In this document: one piece after another, positions 22,150 to 32,716 of the stretch
Layout: each line of letters opens with the position of its first letter
Numbering within the stretch: the first letter of the stretch is position 1
Assembly: GCA_947396885.1 (NCBI GenBank)
Contig: OX377202.1
Coordinates: forward strand, 124,001-188,000
Source: Heligmosomoides polygyrus polygyrus
Lineage: Eukaryota; Nematoda; Chromadorea; Rhabditida; Heligmosomidae
Length of the DNA: 64,000 nucleotides
Direction: 5' to 3'
Notes under the pieces: generated by a model
Databases searched by the model: none
Told to the model about the DNA's origin: nothing
The model's input: only the letters and a program-made list of their open reading frames with translations
Program-made: the position numbers and the translations under genes

Positions 22150-22318
22150 GTCGATAATGTTGCCTACGTGGGTAGGCGGTGACCCACCAGCCAGTCGCAG
22201 CACATTCCGAACACGCGCCAGCCGACCATGCATGTCCACGCTCACTGAGTGGCACGCCCATCCGATGGGATACAATTGGTCCAGTGGGTTCTTTTTTATG
22301 TAGGTCACATTAGCGACT
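22150..22318. mobile_element. MITE-W-like foldback element in PTR intron 6
   Basis: Left end diverged (ATAATGTTGCCTACGTGGG), right end ATGTAGGTCACATTAGCGAC. Confidence 0.6.
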
Positions 22319-22325
22319 AGTATCG

Positions 22326-23024
22326 ATGGGTCGATACAGAAGGCTTATAATTCTGTCACTTTTGTCGAATGAGGACAGTTTTCTGCCATGGCAGCGGCTG
22401 GTAGCCTTAAAAAATAGTGAAAAGAGTCGATTTTTATCGCTATTCGTTCTGCGCTCTTCTCTAAACGTCTATCACCACTTGATTATATTAGCTGAGATAC
22501 GAGTGCACGAGCAGTTTCTTCGTAGGTACCTCCTTGGCACGATCTCCGCCCAGTCCAAACACCCGCATAGTAAAGTTGGTGCTCGGCGACACCAAGCTGA
22601 TGCAGAATTGCCTATGAAGGAACAAGCACTAATCTGCTCGTCGACCGAACACCTTGAAGCCCAAGATCTGGATCGGGGAAGAGTTGAAAGTTGTGGCATT
22701 GTACATGTCGCGAAGTTGGGCAGCACTGGAACGAGGGAGCGAGCCAGCCTATGAAATTGCATCAAACTGACTTGCCATTCAGAGAGGGCTTGCACGGTGG
22801 TCAGTATTGTGATTGGCTGGCTGGTGCTCTGCTTGGTTATGATTGACTAGCGCGCCACCATCTTCCTATGCTGACCATTTTTGCGACATGAATCAAAGTT
22901 TGTAACACTCCATGAGTGAATGTAGAGGTTTCAGGCCAGAAATTTTTTCCTAACGTTATCATTTTCAATTATATCCCGAACACTATGTCAATTCAGCCGG
23001 AAAACACTCTTATCAACGACTCAC
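22326..23024. other. PTR intron 6, remainder
   Basis: Contains a further diverged MITE-W-like segment at about 22745-22890 (GATTGGCTGGCTGGTGC, ending TTTTGCGACATG). Open frames here lack motifs. Confidence 0.4.
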
Positions 23025-23160
23025 CCAGATTTATCGACAACACGGAGCACGACGACGTGACGATAGTTACTGGAGACGGTGTGAAGAGCGTGAGAACGAT
23101 GAACATGCAAATCAGCGCGAAGAACACCGTCTGTTGGGTGACGGGCACGATCGACAGCAA
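23025..23160 (-). CDS. PTR exon 6 (TM8-TM9 region)
   Basis: Acceptor GTTTCAG. Encodes [20 protein letters not shown] followed by [10 protein letters not shown] and [12 protein letters not shown]: two hydrophobic helices separated by a short loop. Donor GTGAGT, phase 1. Confidence 0.85.
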
Positions 23161-23232
23161 CTGAAACACTCGGAACTGAAGACCTCAGCCATACGCTGCT
23201 TTCCGAAATCCAAAACGGTCAGCTGACAGCAC

Positions 23233-23410
23233 CTGATCCGAGTACATCGAGAAATCCTCGTGGACGGTCAGGTTGAGGTGCTAGTACTCCTTCGCGATCT
23301 CCCTCCATTGCTCGAGCAAAGTCAGACGCTCGGTCCACGTCACAGCGTTGTGGAATCCGGTGGAAAAGACAAATTTTTGCAGACATGACGGCCTTTCTGC
23401 TAGACAGTCT
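23233..23410 (-). pseudogene. PTR exon 5, with in-frame TAG
   Basis: Acceptor TTTTTCAG, phase matching exon 4. Encodes [22 protein letters not shown] and [12 protein letters not shown], then TAG (23281-23283), then HLNLTVHEDFSMYSDQ. The reading frame beyond the stop is clearly still PTR-like, so the stop is a point substitution. Confidence 0.85.
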
Positions 23411-23942
23411 CTGAAAAATGCAAAGGGTAGAGCGTCAGGATAACGAATCTGGCCTTCCGCTGTCACCTCCCGCACAATCTTGAGTAGTTGGGAAATAGTA
23501 GCCACACTAAGAAATCCATAGAAATTCAGGTTAAGACAACCTATGAGGTGAAAGGGCGGGCCACCTTTCTTGAGAGTCGATATGTGATTATAAGCAACTA
23601 CCGCATCCTTTTCAACTCTCAGCACTCCTCAACCTAATCCGAGATGTGTTTCGGGGCATCTGACGGGAACTACACGCCTCAGCAACAGAATCGAGTTCTA
23701 TATGAACGGACATTAAAGTTCTACCAGTATTCGAAACAAATGAGAGTACGAGATTAAAGAGCTGAAGACGATCAAAACTGAGGTATTGTGAGGGAATTCA
23801 GGTTAACCGCGAATGGGTTGGGATGGGGTGAAGTAGCGGGTTCCGATGCTGCTATGCCTAGATAAAGGCGGTACATGTCGAAAAAACGCACTGTGGGGCG
23901 CGGGAACGCGCCGTTCCTCCTACCATAGGCGCGTGGTTCATC

Positions 23943-24084
23943 AAGGCCTGTTCATACTTGGAGACGAGAGCGACTCGTCGAGCATGCAAGTCGATTAAAC
24001 CGAGCGATCCCCGCCGAAATCTCTTCATACTCGAGCGTTATCGCTCTTTTAGCTAATGAAGTATGAACTTTATGAACAGGGCCT
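23943..24084. mobile_element. Foldback MITE (TGTTCATAC family) in PTR intron 4
   Basis: Starts AAGGCCTGTTCATACTTGG and ends TATGAACAGGGCCT. The interior GAGCGACTCGTCG and ACCGAGCGA match the element at 52179. Confidence 0.65.
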
Positions 24085-24432
24085 CAGGCCGGCTCTTCCG
24101 CACCGACAGGGCACATGGTTGAAGCAACGGCGCGTTCCTTAATCCGCCTTCGCTGCGCGTTCCCGCATCCCGTGCATTTTCACACCAAGTACCCAATTAG
24201 ATTCTGTGTTCTCCTCGGCATCAATGGAGAGCATAAAACCTAGGCAGCAGGCACAACGAAAGGAGCTTCGCTATGTCCCCAGCTAACCTATCCGTGTGAT
24301 TACTAGCCAAATCCTTGACTTATTCTCTTGTCCAGCTAATCTGAAGCAGATCTAGGACAACATAAACATATGCAACCCTAGTTGGAGGAGATCGCATCTT
24401 AACGACGTCATAGGAAATGAGCGTGTTCAGTA

Positions 24433-26024
24433 CAGTGCGCTTTAAAAGTATGTAGCCACCTTGAATTCAACAGTTTCATCCTTCGCCTTTGTTTCTACAA
24501 ACCGGCGTTTGTCGCATTCAATTTCTCGTAGTCGGAAATAGCTATGTTGCGTTTTACAGGAAAAAGCTTGACCACTAGCAAAAATAAATCGTTTTTGAAA
24601 TTTTTTGTTTGTTTCAAAAGTATGTAGCCACTCTCAAAAAATACGATTTTTAGTCTCAAAAAATCTCAAAAAATTAATAGTTAGTTGGGCCACCATTATT
24701 TCTTATAAAAACAAATTCCCTACTACGCATACTACTGGCAAGTTTCTGCATCACTTCGTCACCGATGTTGTCCCAGGCAGTCAAAATAGCGGTTTTCAGT
24801 CCTTCAACATTGTTGAGCTGCCTGTTATTCAAGTAGACCTGCCGAATCAAGATACCCTACATGTTCTCCATTGGGTTGTGATCAGGTGAGCAAGCTGGCC
24901 ATTCCATTACCCGAATTCGATTACGTTGGAGCCGATCTGTGGTCGATTTGGACACATGAACTGCAGCGTTGTCCTGCTGCAGAACATATGACTGCCGTTT
25001 TCTCCCCGTTGGGAAGGGCAGCAGGCTGGACTCCAGTACGGCTTGATACTCTAGACTGTCCATACGACATGATGGGAATCTGAGCTTCAGCTTCCCGCTA
25101 CTGCAGAAGCCTGTCCATGTCATCAGAGACCCGCCTCCGAAGTTCCGTCGAGAGAAGGTGATGGGAGCCTGTCGTAGATCCCTCCAGTAATACCGGTAAC
25201 CATCGGGACCATCCAGATTAAATTTTTGTCGTCGGTGAAGATGACCTGAAGCAATAAGCGTGTGAAATTCAGGACGTCGATGAAACCAGAAAGTTTCTAT
25301 CTTTTTCCAGTGCGTCGCCATGTTTTTGCGGACAAACTCCAGTCGCGCCTGCTTGTGGAAGTTCGTGAGATGACGTGTCTTCTGCATGGTCTGTCTGCAG
25401 ATGTGTTCGTTCGATCGAATAGAACGCCATATCGTTGTTCTTGATGCAGATAGACCCGTCTCAGTGCGAACTTGGTTGACGCTCCATGTGGAGTTCGACA
25501 CCATGCGGCTGATTCGTCGACGATCCTGGGTCGAAATCATAGGCGGACTACCCGGTACAGGTACAGACCGATAACCATTAGGATTTCGAAGGAAGTGGTC
25601 AACACATCCTTGAGAACGTCCGAACTGATGAGCAATGGCGCAGTTTGTCAAGCCAGCACATCCTTGAGCGCTCGGATCTGAGCTTGTTCCTCGATAGTCA
25701 GGACACGTCCACGGACTGACATAGTGGTTATTTTTGAAGAACAGGTCAAGCTGGCCATTTACAAGAACCTCCCGCCAAAAAGCGCGAAAAATTTGAATAG
25801 GACTGTAAAAATGCCCGATATCCTGCAGTTGCTACATACTTTTGAAACAAAGAAAAAATTCAAAAACGCCTAGTTTTTGCTGAAGATCAAGCTTTTTCTG
25901 GAAAGAGCATTCTAGCTATTTTCGTCTGCGGGGAATCCAATGCGGCTAACGCCAGTTCGTAGAAACGAGCGCGAAACGTGAAATTATCAATTTCAAGGTG
26001 GCTACATACCTTTGAAATGCACTG
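24433..26024 (-). mobile_element. Tc1-family transposon with ~195-bp IR/DR termini
   Basis: Flanked by TA at 24431-24432 and 26025-26026. Each end is an imperfect ~195-bp inverted repeat containing two copies of AAAGTATGTAGCCAC or its variant: left at 24444 and 24616, right at 25829 and 25998. This IR/DR layout (two transposase sites per end) is known from some Tc1-like elements. The transposase lies on the minus strand and is disrupted. Confidence 0.92.
24857..25722 (-). pseudogene. Tc1-family transposase, disrupted
   Basis: The natural start is ATG at 25722 (MSVRGRVLTIEEQAQIRALK). A 2-nt insertion near 25650 shifts the frame before TNCAIAHQFGRSQGCVDHFL (helix-turn-helix). The frame continues through FNLDGPDGYRYYWRDLR, NFGGGSLMTW, the second catalytic region QQDNAAVHVSKS, and SPDHNPMEN with the catalytic glutamate. 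The first catalytic aspartate (VIFTDD) lies in another frame just after an AG at ~25285, so either a decayed intron or a frameshift separates it. The product would cut and paste the element at TA sites; this copy cannot make an intact enzyme. Confidence 0.88.
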
Positions 26025-26285
26025 TATGGTTGTTTACCGAGCACACTCTCCCTGCTCCGGAGAAGACAACTGCATAAACGAAATCCAAATTAGTACGTAG
26101 AAATAATTGAGAATCTACAAGACAAGAGGCTTGAGTCCAAACGTTTGCTAATGATTAAGACGTGAAGATAATGTCTAGCCCGTGTTACGGACCTTATCGC
26201 ATTAAGAAATGATTGATTTCAGGGCTCTCAGCGTAAGTTCCAGTTTTGTTCGGTTGTTTATCTGCTAAAGAACCCAATTCCTAGT

Positions 26286-26477
26286 GATGTGTTAATGCTT
26301 CTGTGCCGAACGGGGTTGTATGTGAATCAATTTATTAATCGGCCTAACGTTCCTACCTGTTCCTCGTCTGCAGAGGCCCACTGATCCACCGTTTACGTGG
26401 ATCGACGTCGCTACCGCGGTTGTTAGTTGCCGAAAGTTCACATTACAACCTCGTTCGGCACAGAAGCATTAACACAT
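26286..26477. mobile_element. MITE with 41-bp terminal inverted repeats
   Basis: The left arm at 26286-26326 (GATGTGTTAATGCTTCTGTG...) matches the reverse complement of 26437-26477 with only a few mismatches, around a ~110-bp centre. Confidence 0.75.
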
Positions 26478-27430
26478 TACGAAACATGCCGAGGTTTTAT
26501 GAAGAGAGAGAGTATGGAGAATACCAATTTCCAGCCTCTTATATGTTGTTTGCATCTTACTCAGTCCATATTGCAGCTTAGCTTAGCCAGTTTGTATATT
26601 GCTAGAACAAAAAAGTATCTTTAGGGTGCATCCCCAACAAAAAATTTAGAAGCTGCCAGCACCTTAGAAGCTAGATTGGCGTAGTTTGCTTATTTCGATG
26701 AGTTGCTGCTTATTTATCGTGCTTCTCTTCGTTATGACATCGTTCAGATGCGGCTAGCACTGCAGTCATAACTTCCCCAGACCGTAATTCGTAACTGGAT
26801 AGACGGAGAATCTCCATTAGAGCTTACCCGACAGTTCTAAGAGAAGTGCGTAGTTTAATTCTGGTCCAGGGGATGGGTAGATGATACCAGTGAGGACCGA
26901 CAACACCACGACAACTCCGAAATGCACAGAACAACCTCATGGTACGCAAATGATTGCAACAGCTTCGACAATCAATGGAGAGAATGCGGATGGAGGTTCA
27001 GAAACGGCCCTGACTAAGCCCCGCTGTCGCGAGAGATCGATTCCCGATCAGAAAATCGTCACGCGATCGCCTTCGACGGGCGGTGTCGGCTACAAAGAAG
27101 CTAACGCGTCGATCATCCCGCTCGCTTTCAGGACGGACGACGACCACCGCCTCGGGCATTCCTCTGCACCGCGCTCGATGTGAAGGAAAGCAGAACTTCT
27201 GATTCCGGTCGGTCATCAGCTGTCTTCGAGAGCCTCTCTTCATAGATCGAATTCTCGGTTCTCACAATTATCGATGAGATCTCCGGACATGTTGACCAAC
27301 AACAACTCAAAAGCTTCCCTAGTCGAGTGCTTCTTGATTTTAGCAAACTACTTAGTCCTATCATTCTAACCATGTCTTTGTCGGCTTTTAAGAAAGTTGC
27401 TGCCGTAGTATCCTCTAGGGTTTCCTGACA
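26478..27430. other. PTR intron 4, nothing recognised
   Basis: Open frames on both strands near 26881-27370 lack splice sites and motifs. Confidence 0.35.
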
Positions 27431-27433
27431 GAG

Positions 27434-27632
27434 TTGGTTTGTCCATTTTTAGAATGTATTACACAACGATCTCGTTTTATCTCGTTTTGTTATCTCGTTT
27501 TACTTATAACAAGCTATGTTGTTGTCCAGGACCATGTTGAGTTTTCCTTTGCAGTTGTTTTTCTCGGCTTATTTTGTTGTTTCCTTTGTGCAAGAAATGT
27601 CTTGCACCTCCAAATAAATAAATAAATAAACA
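27434..27632 (+). mobile_element. 3' end of a LINE (hairpin and AAAT tail)
   Basis: Ends with a perfect 8-bp stem GTGCAAGA-AATG-TCTTGCAC at 27588-27607, then CTCC and AAAT repeats to about 27630. No coding part is recognisable. Confidence 0.6.
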
Positions 27633-28309
27633 GCCACAGTTCAGGGTGCTGTACTGGTTCCCTACCATTACCGGAGGTGGCGACATCTCTATATCTTAAT
27701 TATTATTCGAAGGCACGTTCCCGACCAGCTCTCACCAAACATTAAAAAATGTAAATTTCGACAAAGAGAACATTCCTTATCCAACAAATGATTTGCGAGA
27801 GCAGAACGTCCATAATTTGCTATATGGGCGTGAAACTCATCGAGAAAACGACTGACATGGCATGTGAAGATTCTGATAACGTTAAATGTTCACTTTAAAA
27901 TTGCCGACATTACCATGTCACTGTTTTTGTTATGACTGGGAGTGACGCTGGCCCTTCATGATTTTTGCACGTAGCTTTGATTATTAGGAGCTAGCCTTAG
28001 AGATGAGGGCTTGCTCGACTCACAGCTGCGGTTTTAGTGGCTTCCAGGTAACTAACACGAATACAGCATTACGTGTGTTTGGTCGTGTGGTTAGGGTTCG
28101 AACAAAAAATATGTTTGAAGAATATGGAGGAGTACATAGATAGGACCCCGATGGTAAATTCAAATAAGCTTTGCACGAAACGTTCCTCAATGTCTAAAAT
28201 AATTTTTAAAAACTAATTAGGAAACCCAGTTACCCCAAAGGCGGTAGTTGGGGCACTCCGGAGGCGAGGGGTCAGGTCACGATAATAACACGAATTGGCA
28301 CTACTTTAC

Positions 28310-28805
28310 TTTCCAGAGTCGAGGAGAGGTGGAAAAATATTTTCGCCCATACTTCGCCGAGGAGTGCTGATCACGAATCTGACATCCATTTTTGAACTTT
28401 CAGTTCATTACGGTAGGTACGGGTGACAAGGTCCGTCGAGGTCATAATCTCCGATTTCCTCGAAACTTAGCCTAGGCGAATTACTTATGGTGCTAATCGC
28501 AAATCTAACATTCATTTTTCGCATTACTCTGGAATTTGGGCGAAATCGATGACCATGACCCTATTCACCCGTACCTACCGTAACCCACCGTACTCCAGCG
28601 TAAAACGAAAAACGGATGTCAGATTCGTGGTCAACACCCCAAACCACCCTCCCCCAGGCAGAGTTTGCGCGAAATCGGAGATTATGACTTTGGCAGCCTT
28701 AGTAATCCGTGCCAACCGTAATCTACCGTAATCGGCCGAAATTTCGAAATGATTGTTAGATTCATAATCAGCATCCCGTATAACCCCCGGGCGAAGTTTG
28801 GGCGA
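28310..28805. repeat. Composite of GGGTGCTGATCACG-family repeats
   Basis: Contains GTCGAGGAGAGG, GTGCTGATCACGAATCTGAC, then inverted forms (GTCAGATTCGTGGTCAACAC; GTTAGATTCATAATCAGCA) and CGGGCGAAGTTTGGGCG. Several copies are arranged head to head. Confidence 0.55.
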
Positions 28806-28945
28806 ATAGTGCCCACGAATCCTCTCTGGCAGTGGCTTTTCGCCTTGCCAGAGAAGATTCGACTGTTGTGACGAACTTCAAAGGATAGAATTATCGTCAG
28901 AGGAGCAGGAGACTTCTATAGGAGTGTTTTGAGCAATACACTAAG

Positions 28946-29046
28946 GCCCATTCATACTTGTGACGCCGGGTGGCACGATGGCATACACATGTAGTGGCCA
29001 AATTGATCGATCGCGTCGCTCAGCGTCGAAGTATAAACGGGTCCGT
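28946..29046. mobile_element. Short foldback element (TTCATACTTGTGACG family)
   Basis: Left end GGCCCATTCATACTTGTGACG, right end CAGCGTCGAAGTATAAACGGGTCC. Relatives occur near 29650 and 45320. Confidence 0.5.
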
Positions 29047-29075
29047 AGGAGTGCTTAGCAGATTGGACATAGAGC

Positions 29076-29205
29076 CGCATGCATACTCGCCAGCGGCAGC
29101 AGCGGCAGCTGTGATTAAGCATAGGGGCATCGATTTCCGCCAAATCGATGCACCTATGCTTAACCACGGCTGTCGCTGCCGCCGCCGCTGCCGAGTGTGC
29201 ATGCG
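29076..29205. repeat. Long foldback palindrome, ~61-bp arms
   Basis: Arms run from CGCATGCATACTCG to the mirrored GAGTGTGCATGCG. The innermost 10 bp pair perfectly (GCATCGATTT / AAATCGATGC) around CCGCC. The arms include (GCNGCC)-rich sequence and are about 85% paired. Confidence 0.75.
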
Positions 29206-29819
29206 ATTTATTGCAGAACGAAGCGAAAAGCGCGGCCGGTTATCGCTCTGCAAGCTAGCGCAGCAACACCAATCCGCTCAGGACCCACACTAAATAACAC
29301 GTGTGCCGACCGCCAGTGTTATGGCAGCCGAGGCGCAGTTGTCGTCGACTATTCCGCCTCGCGTGGTGGGATTTGACTAGCCGATAGAATCGAAACGTAT
29401 GAAGTATGTACCCGCCCCAAGACACTCCATTTCGCGGAATTTTAGGGTATTTTTTCTTTGGGTGCGTGTGGTTGACCAATCTTCAGAGAGCGGTGCGTCG
29501 ATGAAACGTAAAACCACCTAGTCCCCAGATCACGCAACAATATGGAAACAACTGATGTAGATTATAACGCCGAAGAATCGATATAGGATTCGCACCCGCG
29601 TAGAGGCTGAAGTGGGCCTCCCGAAGTCTTAAGCCTCCGCTTATGCTTTTGTCGCAGAGCGACGTGGTGTCACGTATAGTGGCCAAATTGACTGATCGCA
29701 TCGCTCGATCAATTTAGCTGCTGTAGATGATATCTCGTCGCTCGGGGAATGAAGGGAGTCTAATATCTAAACTCTAAATTCTTGGTAAATTAAGCTTACT
29801 TATCGCTGCGTTCCTCATT

Positions 29820-30030
29820 ACTATCCTATGTATATTCATGCGTTGGGTGGCCCCCTTGTATCTGTGTCTTCTGAAAGGCTGAAAGCATTGGCCAAATTGC
29901 GTTGCATAGCGACTTCATATTGTTCTTTTCTTCTACGTAAATTAGTTGTAACTGATCGATTCGTTTTCCAAGGCTCTGTTTACTGTGCGCACCTTTGTGC
30001 AATTATAAATAAATAAATAAATAAATAATA
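29820..30030 (+). mobile_element. 3' end of a LINE (hairpin and AAAT tail)
   Basis: Ends with GCAC-CTTT-GTGC (29989-30000), then AATTAT and a run of AAAT repeats to about 30028. Start of the fragment uncertain. Confidence 0.55.
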
Positions 30031-30267
30031 TATAAAGGGAGTCTAATATTATACAACTCCATTCTTGAACTGAGCATCCGATAATCGAGGCATGTATACA
30101 CCTACTAATGTCATCCTAACTGGTGGAGGTCAGAAGTACAAAATGAAGAAGTCACCATCCAAGACAACACTTCTACTTAGAAACAATAAAGCCCCTCCCC
30201 CTTTCTCAAAAAAGCAACTTAGCTCCTAATATGGAACTTTGCTATATTCATAAAACTGGGTACAAGC

Positions 30268-30418
30268 CGATACTCTGGCCTACATGGGAAGTGGAAAGGC
30301 AGCCAATCAGTTGGCATCAAACAGGTGCGTCACCCAAAGTGGGCGTGGACATTCGGTGTCCTGGCTGGCTCTGATTGCCTGGTGCGTTTCCGCCTTCCAT
30401 GTAGGCCACATTAACGAC
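30268..30418. mobile_element. MITE-W-like foldback element in PTR intron 4
   Basis: Left end TGGCCTACATGGGAAG, right end CTTCCATGTAGGCCACATTAACGAC. Confidence 0.7.
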
Positions 30419-30498
30419 TTCTGCCAATTTTTGCAAATGAACAAGTCGTAAGCTAGTATGGAGGGCAGATCTTGGAACGGTTGAAGGCAGTAACCTAC

Positions 30499-30599
30499 GC
30501 GTGATCGCCAAGATTCACGAAATGACTCCATCGCCGATATTCTGGCAGCTTGAAGAACTCCGGCATATAGCGATACTTGAACTCGATCGATCCGTGTTC
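30499..30599 (-). CDS. PTR exon 4 (luminal domain 2)
   Basis: Acceptor GTTCAG. Encodes [14 protein letters not shown] then [12 protein letters not shown], a highly conserved PTR segment. Donor GTAGGT, phase 2. The next exon is about 7 kb away, across an intron containing a Tc1 element and several MITEs. Confidence 0.8.
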
Positions 30600-30654
30600 C
30601 TGAACATTCCATTTTTTACAAATCTACACCGTGTTTCCTCCATCACACAGTACA

Positions 30655-30905
30655 GAGTAGGATAAAGCGCTGCGTTAATTCCTTGTGGGATGCGCCATGC
30701 CATCCACTTTCACAGAATATTATGGATACGATTTGAATGCGTATTTGGCTGACATAATGATTTGCCATGGACAGCTAATGCACTTCGGTGATGTACATTT
30801 CCTGGACAAGTCCCGTACCACCAATTTTCGACACCAGTGTGATAATGTGATAGAAGGCTTGGCTGACCATGGAAACGGCGCCTTCTGCCAACGCCACATC
30901 CCGAC
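30655..30905 (-). mobile_element. SINE2 copy in PTR intron 3
   Basis: The plus strand shows the reversed 3' end (GATAAAGCGCTGCG, GGGATGCGCCATGCC) and the body (TTTGAATGCGTATTTGGC). The head is diverged. Open frames across it are SINE sequence, not extra PTR exons. Confidence 0.6.
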
Positions 30906-30939
30906 CTAGGGAGACAGACGGATTAGCATGAGAGCTCAC

Positions 30940-31096
30940 CTTTTCGCCGACGTAGGGCAGATAAGGCAGCAACCACATGTGAGTGCTGGCGGCACCGACG
31001 CTGTTGCGTGGTCTCGGATCTGCGCAGAATTCGCATGATTTCCGGCACCGTCTCTCGATGATGCATGTCGCTCGGATTGTTGACGAACACGGCAAC
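30940..31096 (-). pseudogene. PTR exon 3, with a 1-nt frameshift
   Basis: Begins [11 protein letters not shown] after the acceptor GCCTAG and ends [17 protein letters not shown] at donor GTGAGC. The two ends are in different frames. The length is 157 nt where 156 would keep phase, so one base appears inserted around 31020-31030. Confidence 0.75.
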
Positions 31097-31465
31097 CTAG
31101 GCGGAACTAAAACGGTTATGACCTTACCGCTTTAGGGATCACTTCCACCTAACCACTACTTCAATAGAAGAGCTTGTAGACTCTATTTCCCTTGCAACTT
31201 GGAGCCTTAGGATTGCGTAAGAGCATTGAGACTCTCGCCTTATCGAATGTAGACGTTCTTCCAGCTAGGATGGACACACTGCGGGTAGTTGTTCTATCAT
31301 GCGTTTGCTCGTCAAACGTGAGGAAAAGTGGCCTCTGCCTGCAGTTCGAACGGAAACTACAGACGCCATGTGGCGTCACTCTTCAGTGATTTGAATCCAA
31401 TGTGCCGCTCGCCAACTAGAAACGCGCCCGATCGTGCTCGGCGTCAGAAAATAAGAATGAGGAAC

Positions 31466-31614
31466 CTGTCCGCCTTCCTTGAAGATGATGTTCGTCTGGA
31501 TTCGAACGAGCTCAAGAAGCGGCGAGTCGTCCAGAAACAGCTTCTCCGATAACAAGCCGACTTTGATCTGCATCACTCCATGAATCATCACCGCCCAGTA
31601 GGCCAGCATCGCGC
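31466..31614 (-). CDS. PTR exon 2 (TM7 end and start of luminal domain 2)
   Basis: Acceptor TTTTTGATTCAG. Encodes [20 protein letters not shown] then LFLDDSPL, the conserved GL...KL...DSPL signature of PTR proteins. Ends in phase 0 with donor CAG/GTTCCT. Confidence 0.8.
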
Positions 31615-31700
31615 CTGAATCAAAAATACAATTGGCCTGGGCGCTCGACTTCCCAAATAGAGCATGTTGATTTAAGCATGTAAACAAATTTGGGTACTTG

Positions 31701-31862
31701 TCCTTAACGTGGCCTACATGGAGAGTTGAGACGCACAAAACCAACCAGGCCGTACCGTATACAGAGAGAACCGTCAATCTCCTGATTAACTGGTACGCGT
31801 TTGGTCGGTGCTTTGAGTGGTTGTCACGCCCCCGCCTCCCCATGCAGACCATAATGTCGACC
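31701..31862. mobile_element. MITE-W-like foldback element in PTR intron 1
   Basis: Left TTAACGTGGCCTACATGGAG, right CCCATGCAGACCATAATGTCGAC. Confidence 0.65.
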
Positions 31863-32212
31863 AGAACCAAAATTTATTAGTCGACACACAGCAAAAGTTC
31901 GCTGCAATCGACTTGGCTCGGTCTTTAGACTATGGCTTATGGACCGAAAAAATAACGCTTCTGTGCCGCTCTTCAGAATGATTTTGATAATAGTATGATA
32001 TGATAGGCCATAGAGAGGCGCGTTAGGCAGAGTTTATACTCAAGTAGTGACGCGGCGCGACAGTATGAAAACCATGGATGGCGACCAAGATTAAAATATC
32101 GATTGACATCGTGAGGTAATGCCCTACCGCAGACGACTGAAGAATAAACCCCTTCCAAAGTCGTAAAATGCTCCCCCCCCCCCCCTGCAGAAAAGAAGCC
32201 ACAAAAACCGAC

Positions 32213-32330
32213 CTCCTACGATGAACTTGCTCCAGATGGACAAACTGAAGTCGACCCAAGCGTCGAGCACCGTGTCGAGTGTCTTAGCCGCTGCACGAAC
32301 CATCCAACTCGGTTTCTCGTTTTTCTCCAT
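32213..32330 (-). CDS. PTR exon 1 of the visible set (before and into TM7)
   Basis: Encodes KTLDTVLDAWVDFSLSIWSK and ends with FIVG, phase 1, donor GTCGGT. It opens with ATG directly after a TTTAG acceptor, so it may be internal (joined to N-terminal exons) or trans-spliced. An alternative donor at 32219 would break the phase with the next exon. Confidence 0.75.
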
Positions 32331-32450
32331 CTAAACTTGAAGCTAAATCAATAATTTTCAAAAATCTCCAATTGGATTCGTGTCCTATTTTTAGCCCGAG
32401 CTAAACTTTAAATAAAGACAGCTCATCAAAAACACTAAGGTTTCGCCCAA

Positions 32451-32568
32451 GTCGCGAATGTGGGCAGCATTGAGACGTGGGAACGCTCCAACCAATCAGC
32501 AAGAGGCGAATCGATTGGTTGTGAGTGGCTAGCGTGCTCTCACCTCCCATGCTGCCCATCTTCGCGAC
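32451..32568. mobile_element. MITE-W, compact copy
   Basis: 118 bp with terminal repeats GTCGCGAATGTGGGCAGCAT and ATGCTGCCCATCTTCGCGAC, and inner CAATCAGC / GATTGGTTG pairing. Confidence 0.85.
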
Positions 32569-32587
32569 ATGGAACTAAATTTCTTAG

Positions 32588-32716
32588 GTTTTCTGCATCC
32601 CGTGAATGGCCGAAGTGTATGCTCATTTTGTCGCAGCATAGGAGCCACCAATATCAATTACGCAGCGAAATTGATCGATATCGATGAGATGCTGCTTCTC
32701 TGCCCGACGCCGGACT
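32588..32716 (+). CDS. Putative exon with CxxC...CxxxxC zinc-like motif
   Basis: After an ATTTCTTAG acceptor the frame reads VCSFCRSIGATNINYAAKLI and DIDEMLLLCPTPD, ending at a possible GTGAGC donor. A CxxC pair about 25 residues before LLLCP...C is reminiscent of the N-terminal zinc motif of USPL1-like proteins, but that is from memory and unconfirmed. If the donor is not used, the frame continues CELFHMILHILLQNYC. No flanking exons found. Confidence 0.35.

Larger units (their letters stand above)
20720..32330 (-). pseudogene. Patched-related (PTR-family) gene, C-terminal half, nine exons
   Basis: Exons on the minus strand: 32213-32330, 31466-31614, 30940-31096, 30499-30599, 23233-23410, 23025-23160, 21889-22022, 21459-21590, 20720-20887. 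Every junction has AG/GT sites and compatible phases. Translated together they give the second half of a Patched/sterol-sensing-type 12-TM protein: TM7, a second luminal domain, and TM8-12. In nematodes PTR proteins act at membranes in moulting, osmotic control and lipid handling. A TAG at 23281-23283 and a 1-nt frameshift in the 30940-31096 exon break the frame, so this is either a young pseudogene or carries consensus errors. The N-terminal half (TM1-6) was not found nearby. Confidence 0.85.

Noticed and set aside
30655..30905. An extra PTR exon between exons 3 and 4
   Set aside because: The open frame there aligns with SINE2 landmarks, and the flanking exons already join in phase.
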